Positions 16,871 through 25,544 of a stretch of DNA of 64,000 nucleotides are shown here, piece by piece. A model generated the notes under the pieces. That model was not told the origin of the DNA, did no database searches, and saw only the letters and a program-made list of their open reading frames with translations. The stretch is from an uncultured Acetobacteraceae bacterium (GTDB taxonomy: Bacteria > Pseudomonadota > Alphaproteobacteria > Acetobacterales > Acetobacteraceae): NCBI GenBank assembly GCA_946476985.1, contig CAMKWS010000001.1:124001-188000 (forward strand). The letters run 5' to 3'. The position numbers and the translations under genes were made by a program. Each line of letters begins with the position of its first letter. Position 1 is the stretch's first letter.

Positions 16871-17815
16871 TTAAAGATTTTTAAGCATTGTTTCGATATC
16901 TGCTGGGGTCCCAGCATAATCGGCTGAAAGGTCAGATGCGATACGCCGTGCAAGACCCGTTAACACTTTCCCAGCACCTAATTCGTGATGATGCGTAATT
17001 CCCTTACCAGGCATTGCCTGTACCGTCTCACGCCATCTCACACGCCCTGTAATCTGCTGCACCAGGAGAGAGCGAATCTCATCGGGAGACGTCACTTCCT
17101 CAGCTGTTACATTGGCGATGACTGGAATATTTGCCGTCTGGAAAGACGCTTCAGCTAAAGCCTGTTTCATCTCTTCCGCAGCAGCAGTCATCAATGATGA
17201 ATGAAACGGTGCAGAAACCGGCAATTGAACAACACGGCGAATACCTTGTGCTTTTGCCAGTTCCATCCCACGTTCAACAGCTGGTAGATGGCCAGAGATA
17301 ACGATCTGCCCCCCACCATTGTCATTAGCAATCTCCAACACGTCACCCTGAGCCGCTTCTGCACAAATAGCTGCAGCTGAATCAGGCTCAACACCCAAAA
17401 GAGCCGCCATACCGCCCTGCCCTGCAGGAACGGCTCTCTGCATCACCTGACCACGCAAACGCAACAGACGCGCACCATCTGTAATGCTCATGACGCCGGC
17501 AGCTGTTAATGCTGCATATTCCCCCAAAGAGTGTCCAGCTACCAGCGTAGCCTTATCCTTTAGAGCGAAGCCACCTTCTGTCTCCAACACCCGCACCGCT
17601 GCCATAGACACAGCAAACAATGCAGGCTGCGTGTTCTCCGTTGCTGTCAGCTCAGCTGGGTCACCCTCGAAAATAAGCGAAGAAAGCTTCACTTTGAGAG
17701 CTTCGTCAACTTCCTCAAAAACAGCACGAGCAGCTGCAAAGCTTTTAGAAAGCTCTAGCCCCATACCAACAGATTGGCTTCCCTGCCCGGGGAAAACAAA
17801 CGCGTGACGTGTCAT
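16871..17815 (-). CDS. fabD: Malonyl-CoA:ACP transacylase
   Basis: A 314-residue enzyme that moves malonyl from CoA to ACP. It has FPGQGSQ at the N-terminus (8-14), the nucleophile Ser96 in GHSLGEY and the His of SAPFHSSLM. ATG 17815 is chosen because GAGG lies 6 bases upstream. A start 21 bp earlier would add MKKLEVC without its own site. It is the first gene of the fab operon, so the operon promoter should lie in 17816-17977. Confidence 0.95.
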   Translation of the reverse strand: MTRHAFVFPGQGSQSVGMGLELSKSFAAARAVFEEVDEALKVKLSSLIFEGDPAELTATENTQPALFAVSMAAVRVLETEGGFALKDKATLVAGHSLGEYAALTAAGVMSITDGARLLRLRGQVMQRAVPAGQGGMAALLGVEPDSAAAICAEAAQGDVLEIANDNGGGQIVISGHLPAVERGMELAKAQGIRRVVQLPVSAPFHSSLMTAAAEEMKQALAEASFQTANIPVIANVTAEEVTSPDEIRSLLVQQITGRVRWRETVQAMPGKGITHHHELGAGKVLTGLARRIASDLSADYAGTPADIETMLKNL

Positions 17816-17922
17816 GCAGACCTCTAATTTTTTCACAATTATGGGAGGGGTGTAGCCCGCTCTTGCTTAAAAGGCCACCATTTCATGACTGAATTAAGAC
17901 ACTATGTTGAATAACTGCAACA

Positions 17923-17939
17923 GAGGGGTAAGCCCCCTC
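17923..17939. terminator. Small GC-rich hairpin between OpuAC-like gene and fabD
   Basis: GAGGGG (17923-17928) pairs with CCCCTC (17934-17939) around a 5-nt loop. It lies between the stop of the OpuAC-like gene and the fabD start. The following bases on the minus strand are not a strong T-run, so termination would be weak. Confidence 0.35.
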
Positions 17940-17977
17940 CATGTATTTTCAATCATGAGCGGCCTATAGAAACGCTA

Positions 17978-18703
17978 TTAGCGAGGGATCAGGCGGCCAC
18001 GCTGCCATGATTCTGCAGCGGCTTCTGGATCAAGCCCATCAACGCTCACAGCATGATCTAGCGCACTCATGACCTTATTGCTGAGCATCATGATGGACAA
18101 CTCGTCAAGTAGGTCTTCATCTACCTCATCCCGTAACCCCTTGCGGAGAACCAACTGGGCCGTTTGTTTCTCGCCATTCAAAAGGTCTCCCTCTGCAAGA
18201 GGAGATAACAAGGCAGTGTGATAAACAGCATGAGGCTGCCAGACAGCAACGAGAGGACAATGACCGTCTTTTTCTGCTTGTTCGAGGCGCTCGATCACCT
18301 CGGCACTATCAACAATCTCTAAAGGTAGCTCCTTAATAGCAGGGGTCGCTTCACGCTTCGCCTCAACGAATGGAAGAGCATCAACCGTTGTTAACAGAGA
18401 CGTAAACTCACCTGGGCTCCAGCTCCCCTCTTTCTCTGCCTTTGTCAGAGCAGAAAAGCAGAGTTCAGGGTGATACAAGCTTCCAATAACCTCATGTCCC
18501 TGCTCGAGGAAGCTATTATCCTGTGGGAACCATGCTGAGACCAAGATATCAATCTCACCATCATTAAGAGCTTTTAGGCGCTCATCACGGCTAAGGTCTG
18601 CATAATCGACCTCTTCTCCGTTTGCTTCAATGACACGTGCAACACCACTCGCACATGCTGCATGCAGGGCCGTGTAAAGATGACCAATAGTAAGATACGA
18701 CAT
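17978..18703 (-). CDS. Orphan OpuAC-like (glycine betaine-type) binding protein without signal peptide
   Basis: A 241-residue protein of the OpuAC substrate-binding family. It opens with LTIGHLYTALHAACA, and the aromatic SAWFPQDN and VWQPHAVYH segments correspond to ligand-box regions of betaine/choline binders. The N-terminus begins directly with the first beta strand: there is no signal peptide or lipobox, and no permease or ATPase gene is adjacent. It may therefore be a cytosolic ligand-binding protein rather than a transporter subunit. The ATG follows a terminator hairpin with only a C and five T residues between, so the sole Shine-Dalgarno-like GGGG lies inside the hairpin arm. Ligand unknown. 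Confidence 0.7.
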   Translation of the reverse strand: MSYLTIGHLYTALHAACASGVARVIEANGEEVDYADLSRDERLKALNDGEIDILVSAWFPQDNSFLEQGHEVIGSLYHPELCFSALTKAEKEGSWSPGEFTSLLTTVDALPFVEAKREATPAIKELPLEIVDSAEVIERLEQAEKDGHCPLVAVWQPHAVYHTALLSPLAEGDLLNGEKQTAQLVLRKGLRDEVDEDLLDELSIMMLSNKVMSALDHAVSVDGLDPEAAAESWQRGRLIPR

Positions 18704-18738
18704 AAAAAGCCCCGCAATTATGAAAAATAATTACGGGG
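18704..18738 (-). terminator. Intrinsic terminator abutting the OpuAC-like start codon
   Basis: On the minus strand a 12-bp stem (18738-18727 with 18721-18710, one G-U pair) with a 5-nt loop is followed by five T residues (18708-18704), immediately before the ATG of the next gene at 18703. It ends the M13 peptidase transcript and could also act as an attenuator or ribosome-site-masking hairpin for the OpuAC-like gene. Confidence 0.8.
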
Positions 18739-18825
18739 ATACCGACCGCCTGAGGATTTGTGAAGCCTCCCCCTTACTTTTCACAGAATTTAAAAGAGAG
18801 GCCTCATCATTTCACCCGAGGGGTT

Positions 18826-20931
18826 TTACCAAATTTTAACGCGTTTTTGCGGTGCCAAATACAGCTTAGCCCCTGGTTTAATATTGAAAGCCTTATACCA
18901 ACTATCAATGTTATGAGCTGGCATATTCACCCGAGAAATTGAGGGAGCATGCTCATTAGAAAGCACCTGACGCCGTAACGCATCAGGGCGGTCTTTCTCA
19001 CGCCATACTTGCGCCCAGCCCAAGAACACACGCTGGTCACCACTCCACCCATGAGCACGCTGATCCACTGCTCCATGAAGCGAATTACGATACGCTTGCA
19101 ACGCAAGGTTTAAGCCACCCAGGTCAGCAATATTCTCTCCCATTGTCATGGCACCATTTACATGTAGCCCAGGCAATACCTCCTGTGCATCATATTGAGT
19201 ACCTAACTGCTTAGCACGTTTTTCAAACGCTTCAGACGATTTACGACTCCACCAATCATGCAAGCGGCCATGTTCATCATAATGACGCCCCTGGTCATCA
19301 AAACCATGGCTCATTTCATGACCAATAACACCGCCAATGCCGCCATAATTTACAGCCATATCCCCTTTCCCATCGAAGAAAGGAGGCTGCAGGATCGCTG
19401 CTGGGAAAACAATCTCATTACGAACAGGGTCATTATAGGCATTCACCGTCTGAGGGGTCATATCCCACTCATCCCGATCTACCGGACGGTCTAACCGCTC
19501 CAACCGATGTGTCCAATTAAACGCAGCAGCTCTTAACGCATTGCCATATACATCACCCGCCTTAACGTCCAGCTTACTGTAGTCCCACCATGTTTTCGGG
19601 TACCCTACCTGAATAGCGAAATGATCAAGCTTAACGAGAGCTGCTTTTTTCGTCGAAGCATCCATCCATTCATTATGCTGTAAACGCCATTTAAAGGCAG
19701 CTTTAAGCTCATGTACAAGAGAGGTAATGCGCTCTTTAGACTCTGGTGGGAAATAACGCTCCACATAAAGACGGCCAAGGGCCCATCCCATAGCAGCGTT
19801 GGTCGCACCTACAGCTCGTTTCCATCTAACAGGCTGCTCAGCAACACCCGTTAAAATACGTCCATTAAAATTAAATGCGGCATCTGAGAATTCATGAGAT
19901 AGATAAGGGGCCGCATTGTCGGCTAAATGGAATGCAAGCCAAGCCTGAAGTGTCTCTTTATCAGCCTTTGCAATTACCTTCCCCATCGCTGCGATAGACT
20001 TTGGTTCACGCACGTCAATAATACGTTTTGCTAAGCCAGCTTCTGGTACACCCATCGCTTTAAGATAAGTCATCCAATCAATATCAGGAGCAATCTGGGT
20101 CAAAGAATGCACCGTCATTGGATTAAATAATTTAACCGGGTCGCGTGTTTGGTCTCGAGGCATTTCCACACGTGCAAGAGCTGTTTCCAATGCAACAACT
20201 GATGAGGCATTTTTCTCAGCATCTGGCCACCCTAGCAACACAAGCATCTGGGTCACGTACGCCTGATACGCTTCCTTCTTGGCACTCAGTTTAGGATTCA
20301 GATAATAACTTACATCTGGCAGACCAAGACCACCGCTAACCCCAATACTCATCCCTTGATCGAGCATCAGCATATAATGCTCAGGATCTTTCTGGTTCTG
20401 TTCAATATCCAGAGAGAATGTACTGAACATGAACGAACGGATAGCTTGGCCGAATACCTGCGCAAGGGAGGTTTTGTCCTCCACTTTTCGTATCTGCGCT
20501 AAGTCATCTTCTAAAGGAGAGATCCCCTTTTTATTGATGGATGTTTCATCCATATAGCTGCGATAATATGTCGCAAGCTTTTGCATTTCTACGTTGTCTA
20601 CGGAATGCGCTACAGCGTCTTCCAAAATATCTTTCTGCCGTGCTTGCGACAATTCATATAAAATACGAAATGGCCCATAGCTGCTCATGTCATCCGGGAT
20701 ACGTAAATTTTTTAGATACGTCCCATTCGCATAATGAAAAAAATCATCCCCTGGATGAACTGCTATATTCATACCAGCTTGATCAAAACCCCAAGCATTC
20801 TGATACGGCTTAACCGTATCTACACCACCTTCTCCAGAAGACGCTGAGGCCACCCCCATAGTTAGGTACCCTCCAATGGCAACAATCATACTGCATTGCT
20901 TCAAAACAGTACGGAAAGACATTCTCTTCAT
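18826..20931 (-). CDS. M13 (neprilysin-like) metallopeptidase, secreted
   Basis: A 701-residue zinc endopeptidase of the M13/PepO family. A signal peptide (about 1-30, with a hydrophobic MIVAIGGYLTMGVASA core) directs it out of the cytoplasm. The zinc motif HEMSH is at residues 538-542, the third ligand Glu lies in MGENIADLGG, and NAYNDPVRNEIVFPAA is the substrate-binding NAY motif. The N-terminal helical domain (about 45-430) shows the usual DDFFHYANGTYLKN opening. The C-terminus ends RVKIW, close to the family's terminal Trp. It likely degrades oligopeptides in the periplasm. It stands alone and ends in the terminator at 18710-18738. Confidence 0.92.
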   Translation of the reverse strand: MKRMSFRTVLKQCSMIVAIGGYLTMGVASASSGEGGVDTVKPYQNAWGFDQAGMNIAVHPGDDFFHYANGTYLKNLRIPDDMSSYGPFRILYELSQARQKDILEDAVAHSVDNVEMQKLATYYRSYMDETSINKKGISPLEDDLAQIRKVEDKTSLAQVFGQAIRSFMFSTFSLDIEQNQKDPEHYMLMLDQGMSIGVSGGLGLPDVSYYLNPKLSAKKEAYQAYVTQMLVLLGWPDAEKNASSVVALETALARVEMPRDQTRDPVKLFNPMTVHSLTQIAPDIDWMTYLKAMGVPEAGLAKRIIDVREPKSIAAMGKVIAKADKETLQAWLAFHLADNAAPYLSHEFSDAAFNFNGRILTGVAEQPVRWKRAVGATNAAMGWALGRLYVERYFPPESKERITSLVHELKAAFKWRLQHNEWMDASTKKAALVKLDHFAIQVGYPKTWWDYSKLDVKAGDVYGNALRAAAFNWTHRLERLDRPVDRDEWDMTPQTVNAYNDPVRNEIVFPAAILQPPFFDGKGDMAVNYGGIGGVIGHEMSHGFDDQGRHYDEHGRLHDWWSRKSSEAFEKRAKQLGTQYDAQEVLPGLHVNGAMTMGENIADLGGLNLALQAYRNSLHGAVDQRAHGWSGDQRVFLGWAQVWREKDRPDALRRQVLSNEHAPSISRVNMPAHNIDSWYKAFNIKPGAKLYLAPQKRVKIW

Positions 20932-21209
20932 AGACAGGCCCTTAACTCTTCCAACAAACTTAGAATCTAAACATGTTCACGATGATTCATTAGGTCACAT
21001 TCCCTAGCACATGCCAACTCAGGAAAAATACATCCCACGCAGTAAAGAGCTATTCTTACATTCTTTACCTAATATGAGAGATATCCCTCTGTTTTACGGC
21101 CTTTTCTAGAAAAGTTGTCATAAGCATTTTCTTAGCTAATGCACTTTTCAGATGGCATACTGCCAAAGTTTTAGGTAGGTGTAAGCGGCAACCTGGAGAC
21201 AAAAGCTAG

Positions 21210-22208
21210 ATGACTAAACAGACCTGCCCCTCGCCACAGAATGCCTCACTCCGGCATAACTGGACACGCGAAGAAGCAGAAGCCCTTCTTGCGCTACCTT
21301 TTCCGGAGCTAATCTTCCGGGCTCAGCAAGCCCACCGCCAATTTTTTGACCCTACAAAAGTGCAGATATCCACCCTGCTATCTATTAAAAGTGGTGGCTG
21401 CCCAGAGGATTGCTCCTACTGCCCGCAAAGCGCTCGCCATGATAAGCGAATGAAAGCCGAGAAATTAATGCCTTTGGATCGCGTTATTGCTGATGCAAAA
21501 CGCTCCAAAGAAGCTGGCGCAGGTCGCTTCTGTATGGGGGCCGCATGGCGTGCGCCAAAAGACCGAGACCTTGATGATGTATGCCGTATGGTCACCGAGG
21601 TAAAAGCCCTTGGGCTGGAAACATGCCTTACTATCGGCATGCTAACCCCACAACAATCAGCTCGCCTAAAAGAAGCAGGGCTTGATTACTATAATCATAA
21701 TTTGGATACGTCTGAGGACTTCTACGGTAAGATCATCACCACACGCACCTACCAAGACCGCTTAGATACCCTTGCCAATGTCCGTGATGCTGGCATTAAA
21801 GTCTGCTGTGGTGGTATTGTTGGTATGGGAGAAGATACCTCCGACCGGGCCGGGCTATTAACCACCCTAGCCAACTTACCTACCCATCCCGAGAGCGTGC
21901 CTATCAACCTCCTTGTTCGAGTTGAAGGCACTCCTCTTGCTGATAATGACACTGTTGATTCCATTACCTTTGCCCGTGTGATCGCTACGGCGCGCATTAT
22001 GATGCCTGCAAGCCATGTGCGTCTTGCCGCTGGACGTGAGAATATGTCTGAGTCCACTCACGCCTTATGCTTCCTCGCAGGTGCAAATTCTATTTTCTGG
22101 GGTGAGAAACTTCTCACAACGCCCAACCCAGCCCAAAATAGAGACACTGAACTCCTCGCCATGCTGGGTATGTCCCCCATGGTGCAACCGAACGGAAGCC
22201 ACGCTTAA
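21210..22208 (+). CDS. bioB: Biotin synthase
   Basis: A 332-residue radical SAM enzyme that inserts sulfur into dethiobiotin. The [4Fe-4S] motif is Cys64-x3-Cys68-x2-Cys71 ([15 protein letters not shown]). YNHNLDTS and the later [10 protein letters not shown] and RVEGTPLAD segments are typical and help bind the second cluster and substrates. GGAG lies 11 bases before the ATG. No other bio gene is adjacent, so the rest of the pathway must be elsewhere or absent. No BirA-type operator was recognisable in the 278 bp upstream, which also separate it from the divergent M13 gene. Confidence 0.95.
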   Translation: MTKQTCPSPQNASLRHNWTREEAEALLALPFPELIFRAQQAHRQFFDPTKVQISTLLSIKSGGCPEDCSYCPQSARHDKRMKAEKLMPLDRVIADAKRSKEAGAGRFCMGAAWRAPKDRDLDDVCRMVTEVKALGLETCLTIGMLTPQQSARLKEAGLDYYNHNLDTSEDFYGKIITTRTYQDRLDTLANVRDAGIKVCCGGIVGMGEDTSDRAGLLTTLANLPTHPESVPINLLVRVEGTPLADNDTVDSITFARVIATARIMMPASHVRLAAGRENMSESTHALCFLAGANSIFWGEKLLTTPNPAQNRDTELLAMLGMSPMVQPNGSHA

Positions 22209-22218
22209 CTAAATAAAA

Positions 22219-22255
22219 AGCCTAGGAACAGCAGAGAATGTTCCTAGGCTCTTTG
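22219..22255. terminator. Bidirectional terminator between bioB and the MCE operon
   Basis: A perfect 11-bp stem (22219-22229 with 22240-22250) with a 10-nt loop lies between convergent stops at 22208 and 22263. The minus strand has a clear T-run after the stem; the plus strand has CTCTTTGT. Confidence 0.85.
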
Positions 22256-22262
22256 TATATAG

Positions 22263-23045
22263 TCACTCTTTTGAAGCCGTATTACTTTCTCGGGCACGCC
22301 TCATAAGAAAGTCAGATTGTTTCGTATCCCCCATCGCCTTCAACGCAACAGCGCGCAATGTTAGGGCACGCTGCATAGCCTCATATTCTAAGGCTTTTTC
22401 TCGCAATTGTATCAACAGCAAGGCAGTTGATGCGGCGTCTTTCCACTGGCCGTTCATCATTTTTTGATGAATTTGTAGCTCTTTTAACATTGTTTGATCA
22501 CGAGCATTATCACTCTCACTTAAATGCTCTATCGCCTCTTGCAAATGCTGACGATTATGTAGCTCTGCCGCATTCAAGCCTATCAAACCATAAGCTTCAT
22601 AATGAGCATCAACATCACGGCTAGCCCTAGCCAAACGAGCTTCTTTCTCTGATTCAACCCAACGGTGTTTCTGGAACAAAACAGCCGACCGAATAAGATG
22701 AAGGTCAGCCTGTCTTTCCTCTCCCCAGCCACGTACAGTCAAAGCTGTGGAGACTTTATTTACTGTTTTAAGGCACTCATCCAATGCTTTAAGACGTAAT
22801 TGAGATGTTGCCAAATTAAAGCCAGCATCATGTATTGCTTGAGCATCATCAGCTAAAAAGGCTCGCCTTAACGCCGTCTTATATTGCTGCTGCGCCTGGG
22901 GAATATACCCCAGTTTAAAAACACTCCCAGCTGCATCCATACTTGTTGCATAGCGAGGGTCTTCCCACCGATGGGCACTTCCGCCAAAAGAACACCCCGT
23001 CAAACTCCCCGCAAGAAGGGTGACACATAAAATATGACACCTCAT
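22263..23045 (-). CDS. Helical-repeat lipoprotein, last gene of MCE transport operon
   Basis: A 260-residue predicted lipoprotein with a lipobox LTGCS (Cys18) after a hydrophobic signal. The mature part is rich in Ala/Leu helices with TPR-like spacing (for example LGYIPQAQQQYKTALRRAF and AGFNLATSQLRLKALDECLK). I do not recognise a named family. MCE loci often end with a PqiC/YrbC-type lipoprotein, but this lacks that beta-rich pattern. The ATG overlaps the MlaD-like stop by 4 bp, so it belongs to the operon. As a lipid-anchored repeat protein it could link the MCE component to the outer membrane. That role is inferred. Confidence 0.7.
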   Translation of the reverse strand: MRCHILCVTLLAGSLTGCSFGGSAHRWEDPRYATSMDAAGSVFKLGYIPQAQQQYKTALRRAFLADDAQAIHDAGFNLATSQLRLKALDECLKTVNKVSTALTVRGWGEERQADLHLIRSAVLFQKHRWVESEKEARLARASRDVDAHYEAYGLIGLNAAELHNRQHLQEAIEHLSESDNARDQTMLKELQIHQKMMNGQWKDAASTALLLIQLREKALEYEAMQRALTLRAVALKAMGDTKQSDFLMRRARESNTASKE

Positions 23046-24010
23046 GGCTGCACCTCATGAGCAGATAGCCGTCGCTCCCGGTGGCCTCCTCTCTCACTAT
23101 GACCACCTAATATCCACAAATGTCGCACTTGATCTGTTAATTGGCGCAGACTATTAGCTGTCGCTTCCGCCTCAGCCATAAGAGCCGGTAATTGTTCTGT
23201 TGAATCCGCTGTATTACGAATGACACGACTTACGTCCGGCCCAGAGTCCCGTAAGCCTTCTGTTACGCCATGGACATTACGCATCGTCCCATTAGCTTCA
23301 TTTAATGTCGCCTGAAGAGTTTTTTCCAGCGGCTGCACGCTTTCAATCGCATCATTCAAACTAAGAAGTATCTTATTGAGACGTTGCCCTGTCTCTTCTT
23401 TAGACAATAAAGCTCCTGCCGTTCCCTTACCAGCATGAAGCCCCACCATAATCTCGCGTGCTTGCTTCGTAATGACCTCAACATTATCCATAGCCGGAAT
23501 CAATCTTGCACGTAGATCATTAAGAGTACGTACAATCATATCCGCAGGGTTAGGCTCAACATTAGTAGGCAGAACAGCATAGCCCCAGTCCAACGCCTGA
23601 CCTTGTCCACGTGTAATTTCAATATAGCCAGCACCAGTAACGACCAAACGACGCTTAATCGTCGCTACGCTATCACTACGAATATAATGCTCAAAATGAG
23701 GCTCAATTGTACCTTCGGCGTACATACGCCCAGACTCATTAAGGTCTAGCTTACGTATCTCCCCCACACGTACGCCCATCACCTCAATATCGCCATTCAC
23801 AGCAAGCCCAGCAACGCCACTCTCCGGCAGGACAAAATGAATCCTACCCGCTGGCGTAAGCCATTGTTTTAAAAAGCCTGCTTCAATCAAAGCGGATGCC
23901 AATAAAACAACAGAGAGTAGAACAAGCAATCCTACCCATTCATCAACATAACGGCTCCGAAAGAGAGGAGCTGCTATATCCGGTTGGCGACGTAAACGCA
24001 GACGAAGCAT
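23042..24010 (-). CDS. MlaD/MCE-domain protein
   Basis: A 322-residue inner-membrane-anchored MCE protein. One transmembrane segment (about 26-44, GLLVLLSVVLLASALI) precedes an MCE domain (about 55-135) with SGVAGLAVNGDIEVMGVRVGEI and ends near VTGAGYIEITRG. A long helical C-terminal part (about 160-300) resembles the needle-type extension of longer MCE proteins rather than the short E. coli MlaD. These proteins form hexameric lipid channels across the periplasm. It shares one base with the ATPase-like stop and overlaps the lipoprotein start by 4 bp. Confidence 0.9.
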   Translation of the reverse strand: MLRLRLRRQPDIAAPLFRSRYVDEWVGLLVLLSVVLLASALIEAGFLKQWLTPAGRIHFVLPESGVAGLAVNGDIEVMGVRVGEIRKLDLNESGRMYAEGTIEPHFEHYIRSDSVATIKRRLVVTGAGYIEITRGQGQALDWGYAVLPTNVEPNPADMIVRTLNDLRARLIPAMDNVEVITKQAREIMVGLHAGKGTAGALLSKEETGQRLNKILLSLNDAIESVQPLEKTLQATLNEANGTMRNVHGVTEGLRDSGPDVSRVIRNTADSTEQLPALMAEAEATANSLRQLTDQVRHLWILGGHSERGGHRERRLSAHEVQP

Positions 24011-24729
24011 TACACACCTCTCACTTCTATCAGGCCATTATCACCTAGGCGGAACTTCTGCATATTGGGCTGGGCATATCCCGACCAAGCGGACCTCTCG
24101 GCTCCAATCCACACCACAGCACACCCACGCTCTCGTGCTGCCGTCAGCTCGGAAAGAAATGCATTATAGAGTTCCTTCGGGGCTGCAAGACTAAGAGGAT
24201 TTTCCAACAAAAGCAAAGACGGACGCCCCATAAAAGCTCTTACATATTCTGCACGTTTTCTATCCAAGGCCGACAAACGCTCTGGCAACTGTGTGGGCAA
24301 GCCAGGCAAACCAAAACGTAAAGCTAGCGCAACAGCCTCTTCGACCAACTTAGCATATGAGCTCCGGCTGTGATGCAAACGTGGCCACAGAATATTTAAA
24401 TGCATCCCATATAGGTCGATCCAGCCACTATCCTCCGAGATGCGACCAATACGCCCTCGCAAAGCATGAGCACGGCGTTCATCCAAGGCTTGCCACTCCA
24501 GCCCCATGCACCTCACTTTGCCACTACCAATAGGGAGAATACCAGCGCATAAATTAGTAAATTGAGCCGTTTGCAGATCATCCCGGCTCTCAATGAACAC
24601 ACAATCCCCCGGCTCAACAGCGAGTGTGTATTTAAGAGGAGATAGACCCTCCTCATCGAAAATAGGTACAGCCTCTCGCAGTTCTAAAACGGGAGTGTAA
24701 TCAGGTTGTGACACGCCTTGGGACATCAC
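24010..24729 (-). CDS. Degenerate MlaF-type ABC ATPase homologue
   Basis: A 239-residue protein at the MlaF position between the permease and MCE genes, with the length and strand order of an ABC ATPase. Its catalytic motifs are gone. The Walker A region reads ESRDDLQT (47-54) with no GxGK[ST]. The Q-loop lacks Gln. The signature region is LSALDRKRAEYVRAF (152-166) instead of LSGGQ. Walker B is SLLLLENPL (171-179) without the Asp-Glu pair, and the switch His is missing (VVWIGAER, 205-212). Hydrolysis by this protein seems impossible. It may be a structural subunit while another ATPase powers the permease, or the transporter may be regulated differently. The frame is intact and overlaps its neighbours, so it is not a decayed pseudogene. 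Confidence 0.75.
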   Translation of the reverse strand: MMSQGVSQPDYTPVLELREAVPIFDEEGLSPLKYTLAVEPGDCVFIESRDDLQTAQFTNLCAGILPIGSGKVRCMGLEWQALDERRAHALRGRIGRISEDSGWIDLYGMHLNILWPRLHHSRSSYAKLVEEAVALALRFGLPGLPTQLPERLSALDRKRAEYVRAFMGRPSLLLLENPLSLAAPKELYNAFLSELTAARERGCAVVWIGAERSAWSGYAQPNMQKFRLGDNGLIEVRGV

Positions 24730-25544
24730 ACGCTCCCCAAAATAATGTCCACCAAAACATTAATAGCCAGAATTGACATCATTCCACGAGAAAATCCACG
24801 CGGCAGCATCGTTGTAAGATTATCTTCAGCCGTAACATCCAAACCAGATAAGCAACAACATAAACCTACAGCAAACCCACTCATAAAAAATTTTAACGGA
24901 ATGCCTATATAATCTCCAGGCTGCATACTGTTGATGACTTCAAAAATAAAAGACCAAACCGATACAGTGACGATCCCCTCTACCCAACACGCAACATATC
25001 CCATCGTCAGCGCAATCACGCTGAAAAGTATTCCTAACGTAAAGGCACTTAATGTCATCGCAATAGAGCGAGGCACCACGAATACCAAAAAAGGGTCTAT
25101 CCCCATGCCATTGAGCGTATTCAATCGCCCCTGGGTGGTTAAATTCCCCATATCTGCCAGCATGAGCATACCTGAACGACCAAGCAGAATAACCCCCACC
25201 AGCACTGGAGCAATCTCACGCAACAGCACACTTGAGAGAATACCACCAGTCTTTTGCGCAAGACCTGCAAAGCCCAACCAATAAACAGCTTGAGAAACAA
25301 GCCCCAGCCCTGTGATGAACGCCACTACAACCGTACTCACAAACCCGCCACCAATGAGTTGACGCAAACTACGCCAGAATTCTATGCGAACAGTCCGCCG
25401 CCATGAACTAGGACGCACGGCCTCACAAAAGACACCCCAACCGCCTCCAACCATAAGCAGAAAGAAACGTGGTTGCGCACGTGTAAAGCGCCCCAATACG
25501 GCCAAACCGCGATGAATAAGGGTAAAACGCTCCGGTAGGTTCAT
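24726..25544 (-). CDS. MlaE-family permease
   Basis: A 272-residue MlaE/YrbE-type integral membrane protein with about five hydrophobic segments. It has the family core FITGLGLVSQAVYWL, REIAPVLVGVILLGRSG, LNTLNGMGIDPFLVFVVPR and a C-terminal KFFMSGFAVGLCCCLSG. The N-terminal region includes the amphipathic stretch typical of MlaE. It should form the membrane core that receives lipid for the MCE channel. It overlaps the cyclase-like gene (upstream) and the ATPase-like gene (downstream) by 4 bp each, implying tight translational coupling. Confidence 0.9.
   Translation of the reverse strand: MNLPERFTLIHRGLAVLGRFTRAQPRFFLLMVGGGWGVFCEAVRPSSWRRTVRIEFWRSLRQLIGGGFVSTVVVAFITGLGLVSQAVYWLGFAGLAQKTGGILSSVLLREIAPVLVGVILLGRSGMLMLADMGNLTTQGRLNTLNGMGIDPFLVFVVPRSIAMTLSAFTLGILFSVIALTMGYVACWVEGIVTVSVWSFIFEVINSMQPGDYIGIPLKFFMSGFAVGLCCCLSGLDVTAEDNLTTMLPRGFSRGMMSILAINVLVDIILGSV

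Noticed and set aside
17978-18703. Betaine ABC transporter subunit
   Set aside because: No signal peptide, permease or ATPase is adjacent, so a transport role is not supported.
20932-21209. A BirA-type biotin operator upstream of bioB
   Set aside because: No TTGTNAACC-N-GGTTNACAA-like palindrome could be found.
24010-24729. Calling the ATPase-like gene a pseudogene
   Set aside because: The frame is intact, length is normal for MlaF, and start and stop overlap both neighbours. A conserved pseudoenzyme fits better.
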